Assembly: GCA_025928435.1 (NCBI GenBank)
Contig: JAICJM010000164.1
Coordinates: 1-9,271, forward strand
Length of the DNA stretch: 9,271 nucleotides
Origin: Thermoleophilia bacterium
GTDB taxonomy: Bacteria > Actinomycetota > Thermoleophilia > Gaiellales > JAICJC01
Reading direction: 5' to 3'
Below are positions 1-7,285 of this stretch, in pieces. Under the pieces are notes generated by a model that saw only the letters and a program-made list of their open reading frames with translations, searched no databases and was not told the origin of the DNA. Position numbers and translations under genes: made by a program. Position 1 is the first letter of the stretch; each line of letters opens with the position of its first letter.

Positions 1-528
<528 letters not shown>

Positions 529-532
529 CGTC

Positions 533-1318
533 ATGCCCAAAGTGCTCGTCATCGTCCCCTACCCGCTCTCAGACCAGGGCGTCGCAAACCGCCGCGCCCA
601 GCTCGCCGGCGTCGCCGGCCTCGAAGGTCTGGAGTTCGACTATCGGCCGGTCAAGGTGGCTCCTGCGCTCGGGGCCGGCTATCACGACCTCGCGCTGTTC
701 GAGATCGCGATCTTCGAAGCCGGCTGCACTGCGGAGGCGGACGGCTACGACGCAGTGTGCATCGACACCATGTCCGACTCGGGAATGAAGCCGCTGCGTG
801 CTGCGCTCACGATCCCGGTGCTTAGCCCCGCACTCGCGTCCTACCACATGGCGCTCACACTCGGCTCACGGTTCTCGGTCCTGACGCAATGGGATCCGTG
901 GGTACGCGAGACCTACGACCAGGTCGAGCAGTACGGACTCTCGCATCGCTGTGCGTCGGTGCGGACGATCGGCGTGCCGCCCGACCCGACCGATCTCCTC
1001 GACGGAAAGCCCGAGGTCATCGACGCGCTGCTCCTGGAGGCGCGGAGGTGCGTGGACGACGGGGCCGATGTTCTCTGCCTGGGGTCGACCACGATGCACC
1101 AGTCGCATGCCCACCTGGCACGTCATCTCCCGATCCCGGTGATCAACCCGGGTCCGCTCACGTACGCCCTCGCCAAGCTGATGCTGGGGCTCGGGCTCAC
1201 GCATAGCAAGACGGCGTTCCCGAGGCCGACGGACGTCGAAGCCGGCGTCCTCCATGCGATGCTGGACGCGGGTGCCGCGTCCCGCCTCCAGGTACCGGGC
1301 GACGGAGCGGTCTCATGA
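533..1318 (+). CDS. Asp/Glu (hydantoin) racemase superfamily protein lacking both usual catalytic cysteines
   Basis: A 261-residue protein, the usual length for the hydantoin racemase/Asp-Glu racemase superfamily, whose members interconvert stereoisomers with two cysteines acting as acid and base. The overall pattern fits: an N-terminal VLVIVPYP strand, a first loop DAVCIDTMSDSG (73-84), IPVLSPA, a GSRFSVLT strand (111-118), DVLCLGSTTMHQ (179-190) and IPVINPG (201-207). In classical hydantoin racemases the two loops carry Cys in motifs like CFGDPG and LGC; here these positions are Thr79 and Ser185. Cysteines occur three residues earlier in each loop (Cys76, Cys182). I chose ATG 533, four bases after the preceding stop, with an AGGGA about 12 bases upstream; an upstream in-frame start at 461 would run into the transporter gene and adds non-homologous sequence. 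The stop overlaps the next gene by ATGA. The fold assignment is firm. Racemase activity is doubtful, and the real reaction is unknown. Confidence 0.9.
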   Translation: MPKVLVIVPYPLSDQGVANRRAQLAGVAGLEGLEFDYRPVKVAPALGAGYHDLALFEIAIFEAGCTAEADGYDAVCIDTMSDSGMKPLRAALTIPVLSPALASYHMALTLGSRFSVLTQWDPWVRETYDQVEQYGLSHRCASVRTIGVPPDPTDLLDGKPEVIDALLLEARRCVDDGADVLCLGSTTMHQSHAHLARHLPIPVINPGPLTYALAKLMLGLGLTHSKTAFPRPTDVEAGVLHAMLDAGAASRLQVPGDGAVS

Positions 1319-2178
1319 CTTCGCGCTGCAGGGAGCTCCGGAACCTGATCACCGACGGCAAGACTCACGTCCTTCCCGGCGCCTATGACGCGCTAACAGC
1401 GAAACTCGCCTGTGCCGCCGGCTTCGAGGCCGTCTACATGAGCGGCTACGGCGTGTCAGCCGGTCTCCTCGGACTGCCCGACATCGGACTGGCGACGATG
1501 ACCGAGCTGGTCACCACCTGCGCCAACATCTGCGCCGCCGTCGACAGGCCCGTCGTCGCAGACGCCGACACCGGCTATGGAGGGCCGACGAACGTTCGCC
1601 GCACCGTGCAGGAGTTCGAGCGCGCCGGAGCCGCGGCCGTCCAACTGGAAGACCAAGAGTTTCCGAAGCGCTGCGGGCACATGGCCGGCAAACGGCTGAT
1701 CGAGACCCGTGACATGGTCGCGAAGATCGAGGTTGCGCTCGAGGCCCGTTCCGACCCGGACTTTGTGATCATCGCCCGCACGGACGCCATCGCGCTCGAC
1801 GGCGTCGAGGCCGCGATCGAGCGGGCGGCCGCCTACGGGGAGGCGGGCGCGGACATGGTGTTCGTCGACGCCCCGGAGACGATGGACGAGATCACGCGGA
1901 TCGCGAATGAACTCGACTTCCCGCTCGTGTTCGACTGGTCCTACGGCGGCGTCACGCCGTCCGTCTCGCGGGCCGTCCTCGAGCAGCTCGGCTACAACCT
2001 CGTCGTCTTCCCGGACGTGGTCTCCGCCGTCCATCGATCCGTCGAACAGGTCTATAGTCGCCTGCGCAGCACGGACTCGCTTGACGACCTCGCCTCCGAC
2101 CTGACGCCGTTCGACACCCTGAACGAGTTTCTCGGACTCAGCCGTTGGGTGGCGCTCGACCGAACGCGGAGCGCCTGA
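1315..2178 (+). CDS. Isocitrate lyase/PEP mutase family carbon-carbon lyase (2-methylisocitrate lyase-like)
   Basis: A 287-residue TIM-barrel enzyme of the ICL/PEPM family, the same length class as PrpB-like lyases. Visible landmarks are LPGAYDALTAKLA (19-31), SGYGVSAGLLGLPD, the metal-binding DADTGYGG (83-90), LEDQEFPKRCGH (111-122) and IIARTDA (152-158). The KRCGH loop carries the cysteine (Cys120) that serves as general acid in isocitrate and methylisocitrate lyases and is absent from PEP mutases, so a retro-aldol or retro-Claisen cleavage of a 2-hydroxy di- or tricarboxylate, giving pyruvate or glyoxylate, is more likely than P-C chemistry. Oxaloacetate decarboxylase or hydroxyacid lyase relatives remain possible. 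ATG 1315 overlaps the previous stop (ATGA) and has GGAG seven bases upstream. In this operon it probably performs a late step that feeds central carbon metabolism. No citrate-synthase partner is present, which argues against a standard methylcitrate cycle. Confidence 0.93.
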   Translation: MTSRCRELRNLITDGKTHVLPGAYDALTAKLACAAGFEAVYMSGYGVSAGLLGLPDIGLATMTELVTTCANICAAVDRPVVADADTGYGGPTNVRRTVQEFERAGAAAVQLEDQEFPKRCGHMAGKRLIETRDMVAKIEVALEARSDPDFVIIARTDAIALDGVEAAIERAAAYGEAGADMVFVDAPETMDEITRIANELDFPLVFDWSYGGVTPSVSRAVLEQLGYNLVVFPDVVSAVHRSVEQVYSRLRSTDSLDDLASDLTPFDTLNEFLGLSRWVALDRTRSA

Positions 2179-2954
2179 TGTTCTCGCTCGCCGGCAAGAC
2201 GGCGCTGATCACCGGCGCCGCTTCGGGGATCGGTGCGGCCACCGCGGAGGCGTTCGCCCGCCTCGGCGCCCGCACCACGTGTGGCTGGTACGCGGGTGAC
2301 CCACATGACGTGAACGAGACAGTGCGGCGGATCGCCGATCGAGGCGGTGAGGCAATCGCCGTCGAGGCCGATGTGGGCACGCCGGAAGGCTGCGCCAGGC
2401 TGATCGACGCCACCGTCGAACGATGGGGGCGGCTCGACATCGTGCTGGCGAACGCCGGGATCGCGCGGATCGGCGACTTCGCATCCGTGAGCGACGAGGA
2501 GTGGGACAGGCGACTTCAGGTCAACCTCGGTGGCGTCGCGCGCTGCTTCCGCGGTGCGCTCGTGCACATGCTGCCCAATGGCGGAGGCAGGCTCCTGGCC
2601 ACGACTTCGACAGCCGGCTATCTCCAGGGCTGGCCGCTACACGTGGACTACACGACCGCGAAGGCCGGCATCGTCGGCCTCGTGCGCGGCCTGTCCGTCG
2701 AGGTTGCCTCACACGGGATCACCGTGAACGCCGTCGCCCCCGGCATCATCGAGACGCCCCAAAGCGCCGATCCGGTCAACTCAATCGGGCCATCCGGCCT
2801 CGCCGCGATCACCGACCGCATCCCAGCCGCCCGGGTAGGCGATCCAGCCGAGATCGCTTCGGCATTCGCGTACCTCGCCAGCGACGAGGCAGCGTACGTG
2901 ACGGGCCAGGTCATCGTCGTCGACGGAGGAGCCTCGCTCTCCGATGGCACGTAA
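2178..2954 (+). CDS. Short-chain dehydrogenase/reductase (first of two SDRs)
   Basis: A 258-residue classical SDR, an NAD(P)-dependent alcohol/ketone oxidoreductase. It shows the cofactor motif TGAASGIG (12-19), NAG (92-94), Asn116, the Ser144/Thr145 region, and YTTAK with Tyr158 and Lys162. It continues with the PGIIET loop (PGxxxT type) and ends with the tetramer-type VTGQVIVVDGGAS. The acidic residue usual at the end of strand 2 in NAD-dependent members is missing (CGWYAGDP at 35-42), so NADP use is possible. The Ser144-Tyr158 distance is one residue longer than the common spacing, and Thr145 sits at the usual distance. ATG 2178 overlaps the preceding TGA (TGATG) and has GGAG six bases upstream; an in-frame start at 2145 adds eleven residues inside the lyase gene and is less likely. 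It presumably oxidises or reduces a hydroxyl/keto group of the operon's substrate. The substrate is not predictable. Confidence 0.93.
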   Translation: MFSLAGKTALITGAASGIGAATAEAFARLGARTTCGWYAGDPHDVNETVRRIADRGGEAIAVEADVGTPEGCARLIDATVERWGRLDIVLANAGIARIGDFASVSDEEWDRRLQVNLGGVARCFRGALVHMLPNGGGRLLATTSTAGYLQGWPLHVDYTTAKAGIVGLVRGLSVEVASHGITVNAVAPGIIETPQSADPVNSIGPSGLAAITDRIPAARVGDPAEIASAFAYLASDEAAYVTGQVIVVDGGASLSDGT

Positions 2955-3777
2955 GCGGCTGCCGGATCTCGCCGCGACGAGCGGCCCATCGGAGGTCCGG
3001 TCGTCGGACGGCCCCGTCGCGGGTCGCCGGGCCGAGCCCGCAGCCCAGGCTCCTCCAGCCACCCTGGCCGAGGGCGGCGTGGTGCCGCTCTACTACCAGC
3101 TCGAGGCAATCCTGCAACACCGGATCGACTCCGGGCTCTGGCCACCGGGCACGCGGCTGCCGACCGAGCGTGAACTCTGCCTCGAGTTCGACGTGTCCCG
3201 CTCGGTCGTTCGCCCCGCCCTCGATATTCTCGAGTCCGGCGGGAAGATCGAGCGCGTTCAGGGCCGCGGCACCTTCGTAGCCGCACCCAAGCGGGTCGCC
3301 CGACTGGCGGGCATCGCCGGGCTGTTCGCATCGCGTTCGCAGGACACCACGGTCACGATTCTCGAGGTCGCCGAGCGGAAGCTCGACGCCGATCTCGCCA
3401 GCGTCCTGGAACTCCCCGTGGGTGGGCCCGCGATGTACGTGTCGGCGCTGATCGGCATCGCCGACACGCCGGTCTGCCTCTGCAGCTCCGTGATCGCCAC
3501 CGACCGCGTGCCGTGGCTGACGGACGCGCTCAAGGAAGGCCCGTGGCCCCCGGACGGTGGCGGCCCCAGGAACGCTCAGGGGACGTGCAGAGGGACGATC
3601 GAGACGTGGGGGTCGCTCAACGAGTTCGAGGCCTTCCACCTGAAGCGGCCGATCGCAACACCGCACTTCGTCGTGCATGTCGTCCACAGCCAGCCCACGC
3701 GGAATCGTGAGACTCCCGTGGAAGACGCATGGCTGGTGTACCCGGCCGACACCGTGATGATCCAGGTAAGCGCGTGA
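2944..3777 (+). CDS. GntR-family (HutC/UTRA-type) transcriptional regulator
   Basis: A 277-residue regulator. Residues 47-113 form a clear GntR winged helix: PLYYQLEAILQHRI, SGLWPPGTRLPTERELC, FDVSRSVVRPALDIL and the wing IERVQGRGTFV. The C-terminal part (about 140-275) fits a divergent UTRA effector-binding domain: LELPVGGPAMYVSALIG, TPVCLCSSVIATDRVP, and a late segment ending in DAWLVYPADTVMI. The first 45 residues are a Pro/Ala/Ser/Arg-rich, probably disordered tail, unusual for this family. Translation could therefore start later, but ATG 2944 has a GGAGGA (2925-2930) about 13 bases upstream and overlaps the end of the SDR gene by 11 bases. It lies inside the operon and very likely controls it in response to the substrate or an intermediate. 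The operator would be upstream of the window. The family is certain; the effector is unknown. Confidence 0.93.
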   Translation: MARKRLPDLAATSGPSEVRSSDGPVAGRRAEPAAQAPPATLAEGGVVPLYYQLEAILQHRIDSGLWPPGTRLPTERELCLEFDVSRSVVRPALDILESGGKIERVQGRGTFVAAPKRVARLAGIAGLFASRSQDTTVTILEVAERKLDADLASVLELPVGGPAMYVSALIGIADTPVCLCSSVIATDRVPWLTDALKEGPWPPDGGGPRNAQGTCRGTIETWGSLNEFEAFHLKRPIATPHFVVHVVHSQPTRNRETPVEDAWLVYPADTVMIQVSA

Positions 3778-4517
3778 CCGCGCCGGATGCCGTCACACCG
3801 CGCCGCGTCATCGTCACGGGCGGGATGTCTGGCATCGGCGCCGCGACCGTCGAGCGGTTCCGGTCGGCCGGCGACCGCGTCGTCGTCCTCGACCGGAAAC
3901 CGGGGGATCCCGCCCACTCGGGTGAGTCCATCCGCGTTGACCTCTCCGCCTGGGATCAGGCCATCGGTGGCGTCACCGAGGCGGCGGAGCGCCTCGGCGG
4001 CCTCGACGTTCTCGTGTGCGCGGCAGGCGTCGGCGCCGGCGGCACGCTCGACGACACGCCGAAGGACGTCTGGGATCTCGTCTTCTCGGTGAACGCTCGC
4101 GCGGTCTTCGCCTGCTCGAAGGCAGCCCTCCCTTCCATGCGGGCGAGCGGCGGCGGGGTGATCGTCATCGTCGCCTCGCAGATCGGGCTCGTCGCCCAGC
4201 AGCGCAGCATCGCCTACTGCGCCTCGAAGGCCGCCGCAATCCAGCTCGCACGCGCCATCTCCCTCGACCACGCCGCCGACGGCGTGCGGGCCGTCGCGGT
4301 CTGCCCCGGCGCGACGGACACGCCGATGCTCGCGGAGACGGTCGCCGCCGCACCCAACCCGGACGCCGCGTCGAGCGCCCTCCGCGCGCGCTCGCTGCAC
4401 GGCCGGTTCATCCAGGCCGCCGAGATCGCCGAGGCGATCTGGTACCTCGCCTCCCCCAAGGCGGGGTCCGTGTACGGCATGGGTCTGGTCATCGATGCGG
4501 GCTACACCGCGGTCTAG
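3774..4517 (+). CDS. Short-chain dehydrogenase/reductase (second SDR)
   Basis: A 247-residue classical SDR with TGGMSGIG (15-22), Asp40 at the end of strand 2 (VVVLDR), which favours NAD over NADP, CAAG (82-85) in place of the usual NAAG, Asn107, and Ser135 in VASQIG. Tyr148 and Lys152 follow in YCASK. The loop CPGATDTPM (PGxxxTPM) and a C-terminal YGMGLVIDAGYT complete the fold. The catalytic Asn-Ser-Tyr-Lys set is complete with normal spacing, so the enzyme should be active. I chose GTG 3774 because it overlaps the regulator's TGA as GTGA and gives a normal SDR N-terminus; ATG 3729 in the same frame would overlap the regulator gene by 49 bases. With the first SDR it could carry out consecutive or opposite redox steps, for example two-step stereoinversion of an alcohol, but this is inference. 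Confidence 0.92.
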   Translation: MTAPDAVTPRRVIVTGGMSGIGAATVERFRSAGDRVVVLDRKPGDPAHSGESIRVDLSAWDQAIGGVTEAAERLGGLDVLVCAAGVGAGGTLDDTPKDVWDLVFSVNARAVFACSKAALPSMRASGGGVIVIVASQIGLVAQQRSIAYCASKAAAIQLARAISLDHAADGVRAVAVCPGATDTPMLAETVAAAPNPDAASSALRARSLHGRFIQAAEIAEAIWYLASPKAGSVYGMGLVIDAGYTAV

Positions 4518-4521
4518 CTTC

Positions 4522-4528
4522 AGGGAGG
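4522..4528 (+). promoter_or_regulatory. Strong Shine-Dalgarno site deciding the hydantoinase start
   Basis: AGGGAGG lies five bases before ATG 4534, the best ribosome-binding site in the operon. It fixes the hydantoinase start at 4534 rather than the in-frame upstream candidate at 4495, which lies inside the second SDR gene. The gap 4518-4533 is also the largest between intact genes of the operon, so this gene is probably translated independently instead of by coupling. Confidence 0.8.
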
Positions 4529-4533
4529 CGGGT

Positions 4534-5994
4534 ATGTCAGGTGAGTCGTTCGATCTTGTCGTCGCCGGCGGACGGGTGGTCGCCCCCGAGAGGTCGGATG
4601 ACCTCGACGTGGCGATCCGGGGGGAGCGGATCGCCGCGCTGCTCCCACCCGGCTCCGAGTACACAGCGGCGCGAGTCCTGCGCGCGGATGGATGCCTGGT
4701 ACTCCCAGGGGCGATCGACCCGCACACGCACTACACCCTCGGGTTCGCCGGTGTCTACGCCGAGGCTCCCGAGTACACCATCGCCGCCGCGTGGGGCGGC
4801 ACGACGACGATCATCGACTTCGCCGTCCAGGTCGCCCCGCACGGGCTCGGCGACGCGATCCAGGCGAAGCGCGCGGAGGTCGACGGCCGCATGGGAGTCG
4901 ACTACGGGCTGCACGCGATCGTCACCGGTGACGTCAGCTTCGACGTCATGGACGAGATCGGCGACGTCATCCGCAACGGCATCCCCACCATCAAGACGTT
5001 CATGACCTACGACCTCATGGTCGACGACGGGCATCGGCTCGGCGTCATGGAACGAGTCGCCGACCACGGCGGGATGAGCGTCGTGCACGCCGAGGACGAC
5101 AGCATCTCGCGATGGCTGACCAAGAAGTACCTGGCCCAAGGAAAGACGCACGGCGGATACATCGTCGAGGTGCGACCCCCCTTCGTCGAGGAGGCAGCGG
5201 TGCGGCGCGCGATCCTGCTCGCCCGTCACGTCCAAAGCCCGCTCTACGTGCTGCACGTGGCTGCCGGAAGCGCGGCCGCGGCGATCCGGGACGCCAGGGC
5301 GGAGGGTCTCCCGATCTATGGGGAGACCCTGATCGCCTACCTCTCCTTCACCCAGGAGCGGCTCTGGGACGACGAGCACCAGGGACTCCTGTGGAACAAC
5401 ATCCCGCCCATCAAGTACGAGCAGGACCGGCTCGAGCTGTGGGAGTCGATCAAGACCGACCAGGGACTCCAGGTGGTGAGCACCGACCAGTTCGCGACGA
5501 CGCGGGCAGAGCGGTACGAGAAGGAAGGAACGACGGTCGACTCGCTCCAGGCGGGCCAAGCGGCGGTCGAAGTCCGGGTGCCCGTGCTCTACCACCTCGG
5601 GGTCGCCGGCGGCATGATCAGCGAAAACCGCTTCGTTCAGCTCATCGCAACGAACCCGGCCAAGCTCATGGGCCTCCACCCCAGGAAGGGTGAGCTCACC
5701 GTCGGCGCCGACGCCGACATCGTCATCTTCGATCCACGCAAGTCGTGGACCGTCGATCATCGCGCCCTCCACATGGCCTCCGACTTCAACTGCTGGGACG
5801 GCTGGGAGCTGAACGGCCGCGTGCGCACGACGATCCTCCGCGGCCACGTCCTGATCGAGGACGGCACCTTCGTCGGATCTGCCTCACACGGGCAGTATCT
5901 CCCGCGACGACTCACACACGCCTGGGACGCGCCCGCCGACCTCGGCGATGCCGCCAGGAGTGGCTCGGCTGCGGGTGGGGATGGGTATGGATGA
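4534..5994 (+). CDS. Dihydropyrimidinase/D-hydantoinase-family cyclic amidohydrolase with altered substrate pocket
   Basis: A 486-residue cytoplasmic binuclear-metal amidohydrolase; family members open hydantoin, dihydropyrimidine or related cyclic amide rings to N-carbamoyl acids. All metal ligands of the family are visible: His64 and His66 (DPHTHYT), the carboxylated Lys154 (IKTFMTY), His185 (VVHAEDD), His241 (VLHVAAGS) and Asp318 (VSTDQF), plus Tyr159 five residues after the lysine, as in D-hydantoinases. Usual late motifs are present (ENRFVQLIATNPAKLMGL, PRKG.L.VGADADIVIFDP). Ring-contact positions differ: the SPP motif reads IPP (Ile290), the NG before VExR reads AG (Ala340), and the DH of TDHCPF reads DQ. 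The start is fixed by AGGGAGG at 4522-4528. It is the last gene of the operon. The family is certain. The substrate is probably not a simple hydantoin, and no N-carbamoylase gene is visible in the operon. Confidence 0.93.
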   Translation: MSGESFDLVVAGGRVVAPERSDDLDVAIRGERIAALLPPGSEYTAARVLRADGCLVLPGAIDPHTHYTLGFAGVYAEAPEYTIAAAWGGTTTIIDFAVQVAPHGLGDAIQAKRAEVDGRMGVDYGLHAIVTGDVSFDVMDEIGDVIRNGIPTIKTFMTYDLMVDDGHRLGVMERVADHGGMSVVHAEDDSISRWLTKKYLAQGKTHGGYIVEVRPPFVEEAAVRRAILLARHVQSPLYVLHVAAGSAAAAIRDARAEGLPIYGETLIAYLSFTQERLWDDEHQGLLWNNIPPIKYEQDRLELWESIKTDQGLQVVSTDQFATTRAERYEKEGTTVDSLQAGQAAVEVRVPVLYHLGVAGGMISENRFVQLIATNPAKLMGLHPRKGELTVGADADIVIFDPRKSWTVDHRALHMASDFNCWDGWELNGRVRTTILRGHVLIEDGTFVGSASHGQYLPRRLTHAWDAPADLGDAARSGSAAGGDGYG

Positions 5995-6132
5995 GGGTCT
6001 TCAGCGGCTCCAACATCCACGTCAAAGCCGCCTGTGGCCAAGAGTCGGCTTGAGCAGGTCTTCCGCGGTCATAACCGCTTGTCCGACCAGACGCTGGCCG
6101 GCGTGGCCGACAAGCTCTAAGAGCCGGCCGGG
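5995..6132. other. Short gap between convergent units; no clear terminator
   Basis: This 138-base gap separates the + strand operon from the - strand M20 remnant, so a bidirectional terminator would be expected. I see only weak inverted repeats, such as GCGGT-CATA-ACCGC near 6065-6078 and GC-rich GGCCGG repeats around 6096-6130, without T-runs. The frame of the hydantoinase continues open after its TGA for 41 codons to TAA at 6118-6120. Its second half has protein-like composition, from GTG 6034 onward (28 codons). It may be a short gene remnant or chance. Confidence 0.5.
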
Positions 6133-7285
6133 TTACCGGGACTGCTCCTCGCCTAAGAACCGGCGGATGATGCCCTCGTAAATCCTCGTATAGGACTCCA
6201 ATTCGTCGATCGCGACCCGCTCGTTAACCGTATGGCAGTCCTCAATCCTCCCCGGCCCCAGCGCCATCACTGTGGGGATCCCCCGGCGGTTGCGGAACCA
6301 CCAGCCGTCAGTCGTGGCCGACATCCCGCGGATCTCAGGGTCTCGTCCGAACTCCGCGGCGTACGCTCCCGCCGACACGCCGACGATTGGGTCGGCGGCG
6401 TCGGTCACGGAAGGCTCGACCGATGTCGAGATCTCGAACTCCACGGTGTCCGCGATGCCGACCTCAGTCAAGCGGTTCCGAAGATCGGCGAGCACGGATT
6501 CGTCCGTCATACCGGGGACTTTTCGAACATCGAGCGTCGCGCGGCACAGGTCGGGGATCACGTTCGCGGTGCTGCCTCCCGAAATCGTGGTTCCGATGGC
6601 GATGGTCGGTCCGCCGAGCAGAGGATGCGGTGCGTGGGTGAGCTCGACGCCCTCCAGCGCTGACAGCACCCGCAAACATCGAGGTCACCGCGTTAACCCC
6701 GCCGCCGGTGCTCGCGTGAGTCGCCAGGCCGCGAGTTGTCGCCTCGACGAAGCACATTCCTCGATGGGCGATGCAGAGCGCGCCGTTCCCCGGTTCTCCG
6801 ATGACGACGGCGTCGCCGGTCGTGATCGCCTTCTCGATAACCATGCCTGCCCCTCGCCGCCCGCCGCACTCCTCGTCAGCCACCGCCGCAACCATGATCC
6901 GTCCCCGAAGGCCCCGGGAGTCCGAGACCGCGCGGCGTGCCGCGACGATCATTCCGGCGACTGCCCCCTTCATGTCCAGGCTGCCACGGCCGTACAACCA
7001 GCCGTCCTAGACCTCTGCGGCCCAAGGGTCGCATGTCCAGCCATCCGCAGCCGCATCGACAGGGACGACGTCCAAGTGTCCGCACAGAATCAGTGTCCGC
7101 CCCGGCCTCGGAAACTCGTGCGCTCCCACCACGCTGACGAACCCCGGGAGCGGCTCGGCTCGCACCACGTCGAGGACGCCACCCAGCTCGCCCTCGACGA
7201 CAGCAGCAGCGTCTCGGGTATCGCCTGGCGGGTTCGCGGAGCGGGCGCGCACCAACCGCCGGGCGATGCTGACGACCTCGCTCAC
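6133..7285 (-). pseudogene. M20-family metallo-deacylase (ArgE/DapE-like), broken by a TAG and a frameshift
   Basis: Read across its breaks, this is a full-length (about 383 residues) M20 peptidase/deacylase, the family that removes acyl groups from N-acyl amino acids. GTG 7285 overlaps the upstream gene's TGA and has GGAAGGGG upstream. The first part reaches CGHLDVVPV (metal His70, Asp72) and WAAEV, then a TAG at 7007-7009. The same frame resumes with DGWLYGRGSLDMKG (metal Asp104), ADEECGG (catalytic Glu138, metal Glu139), IGEP (Glu164) and THASTGGGVNAVTSM. Near 6674-6676 the frame shifts by one base (an extra T in the - strand TTT) and continues as LRVLSALEGVELTHAPHPLLGG to the C-terminal metal motif DCHTVNE and TAA 6133. 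All metal and catalytic residues survive, so inactivation looks recent, or the breaks are sequence errors. The GHLD motif is ArgE/DapE-like and unlike the GSHLDS motif of N-carbamoyl-L-amino acid hydrolases. Confidence 0.85.

Noticed and set aside
533..1318. Assignment as a functional hydantoin racemase
   Set aside because: Both cysteines required by the known mechanism are replaced, so only superfamily membership is claimed.
1315..2178. Assignment as prpB (methylcitrate cycle)
   Set aside because: The KRCGH loop fits, but no methylcitrate synthase or dehydratase is nearby, and ICL/PEPM relatives with other substrates share the loop.
2423..3280. Open frame of 285 codons on the + strand across the first SDR and the regulator
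   Set aside because: The product is extremely Arg-rich with no motif, and both genes it crosses are clearly coding in another frame.
3576..4727. Open frame of 383 codons on the - strand opposite the regulator and second SDR
   Set aside because: It spans parts of three well-supported + strand genes and has repetitive Arg/Gly/Asp composition, so it is a shadow.
4537..5847. Open frame of 436 codons on the - strand opposite the hydantoinase gene
   Set aside because: It is antisense to a gene with complete family motifs, has Arg/Asp/Val-rich composition typical of GC-rich shadow frames, and shows no recognisable domain.
6065..6130. Intrinsic terminator between the convergent units
   Set aside because: The inverted repeats are short or GC-repeat driven and none is followed by a T-run on either strand.
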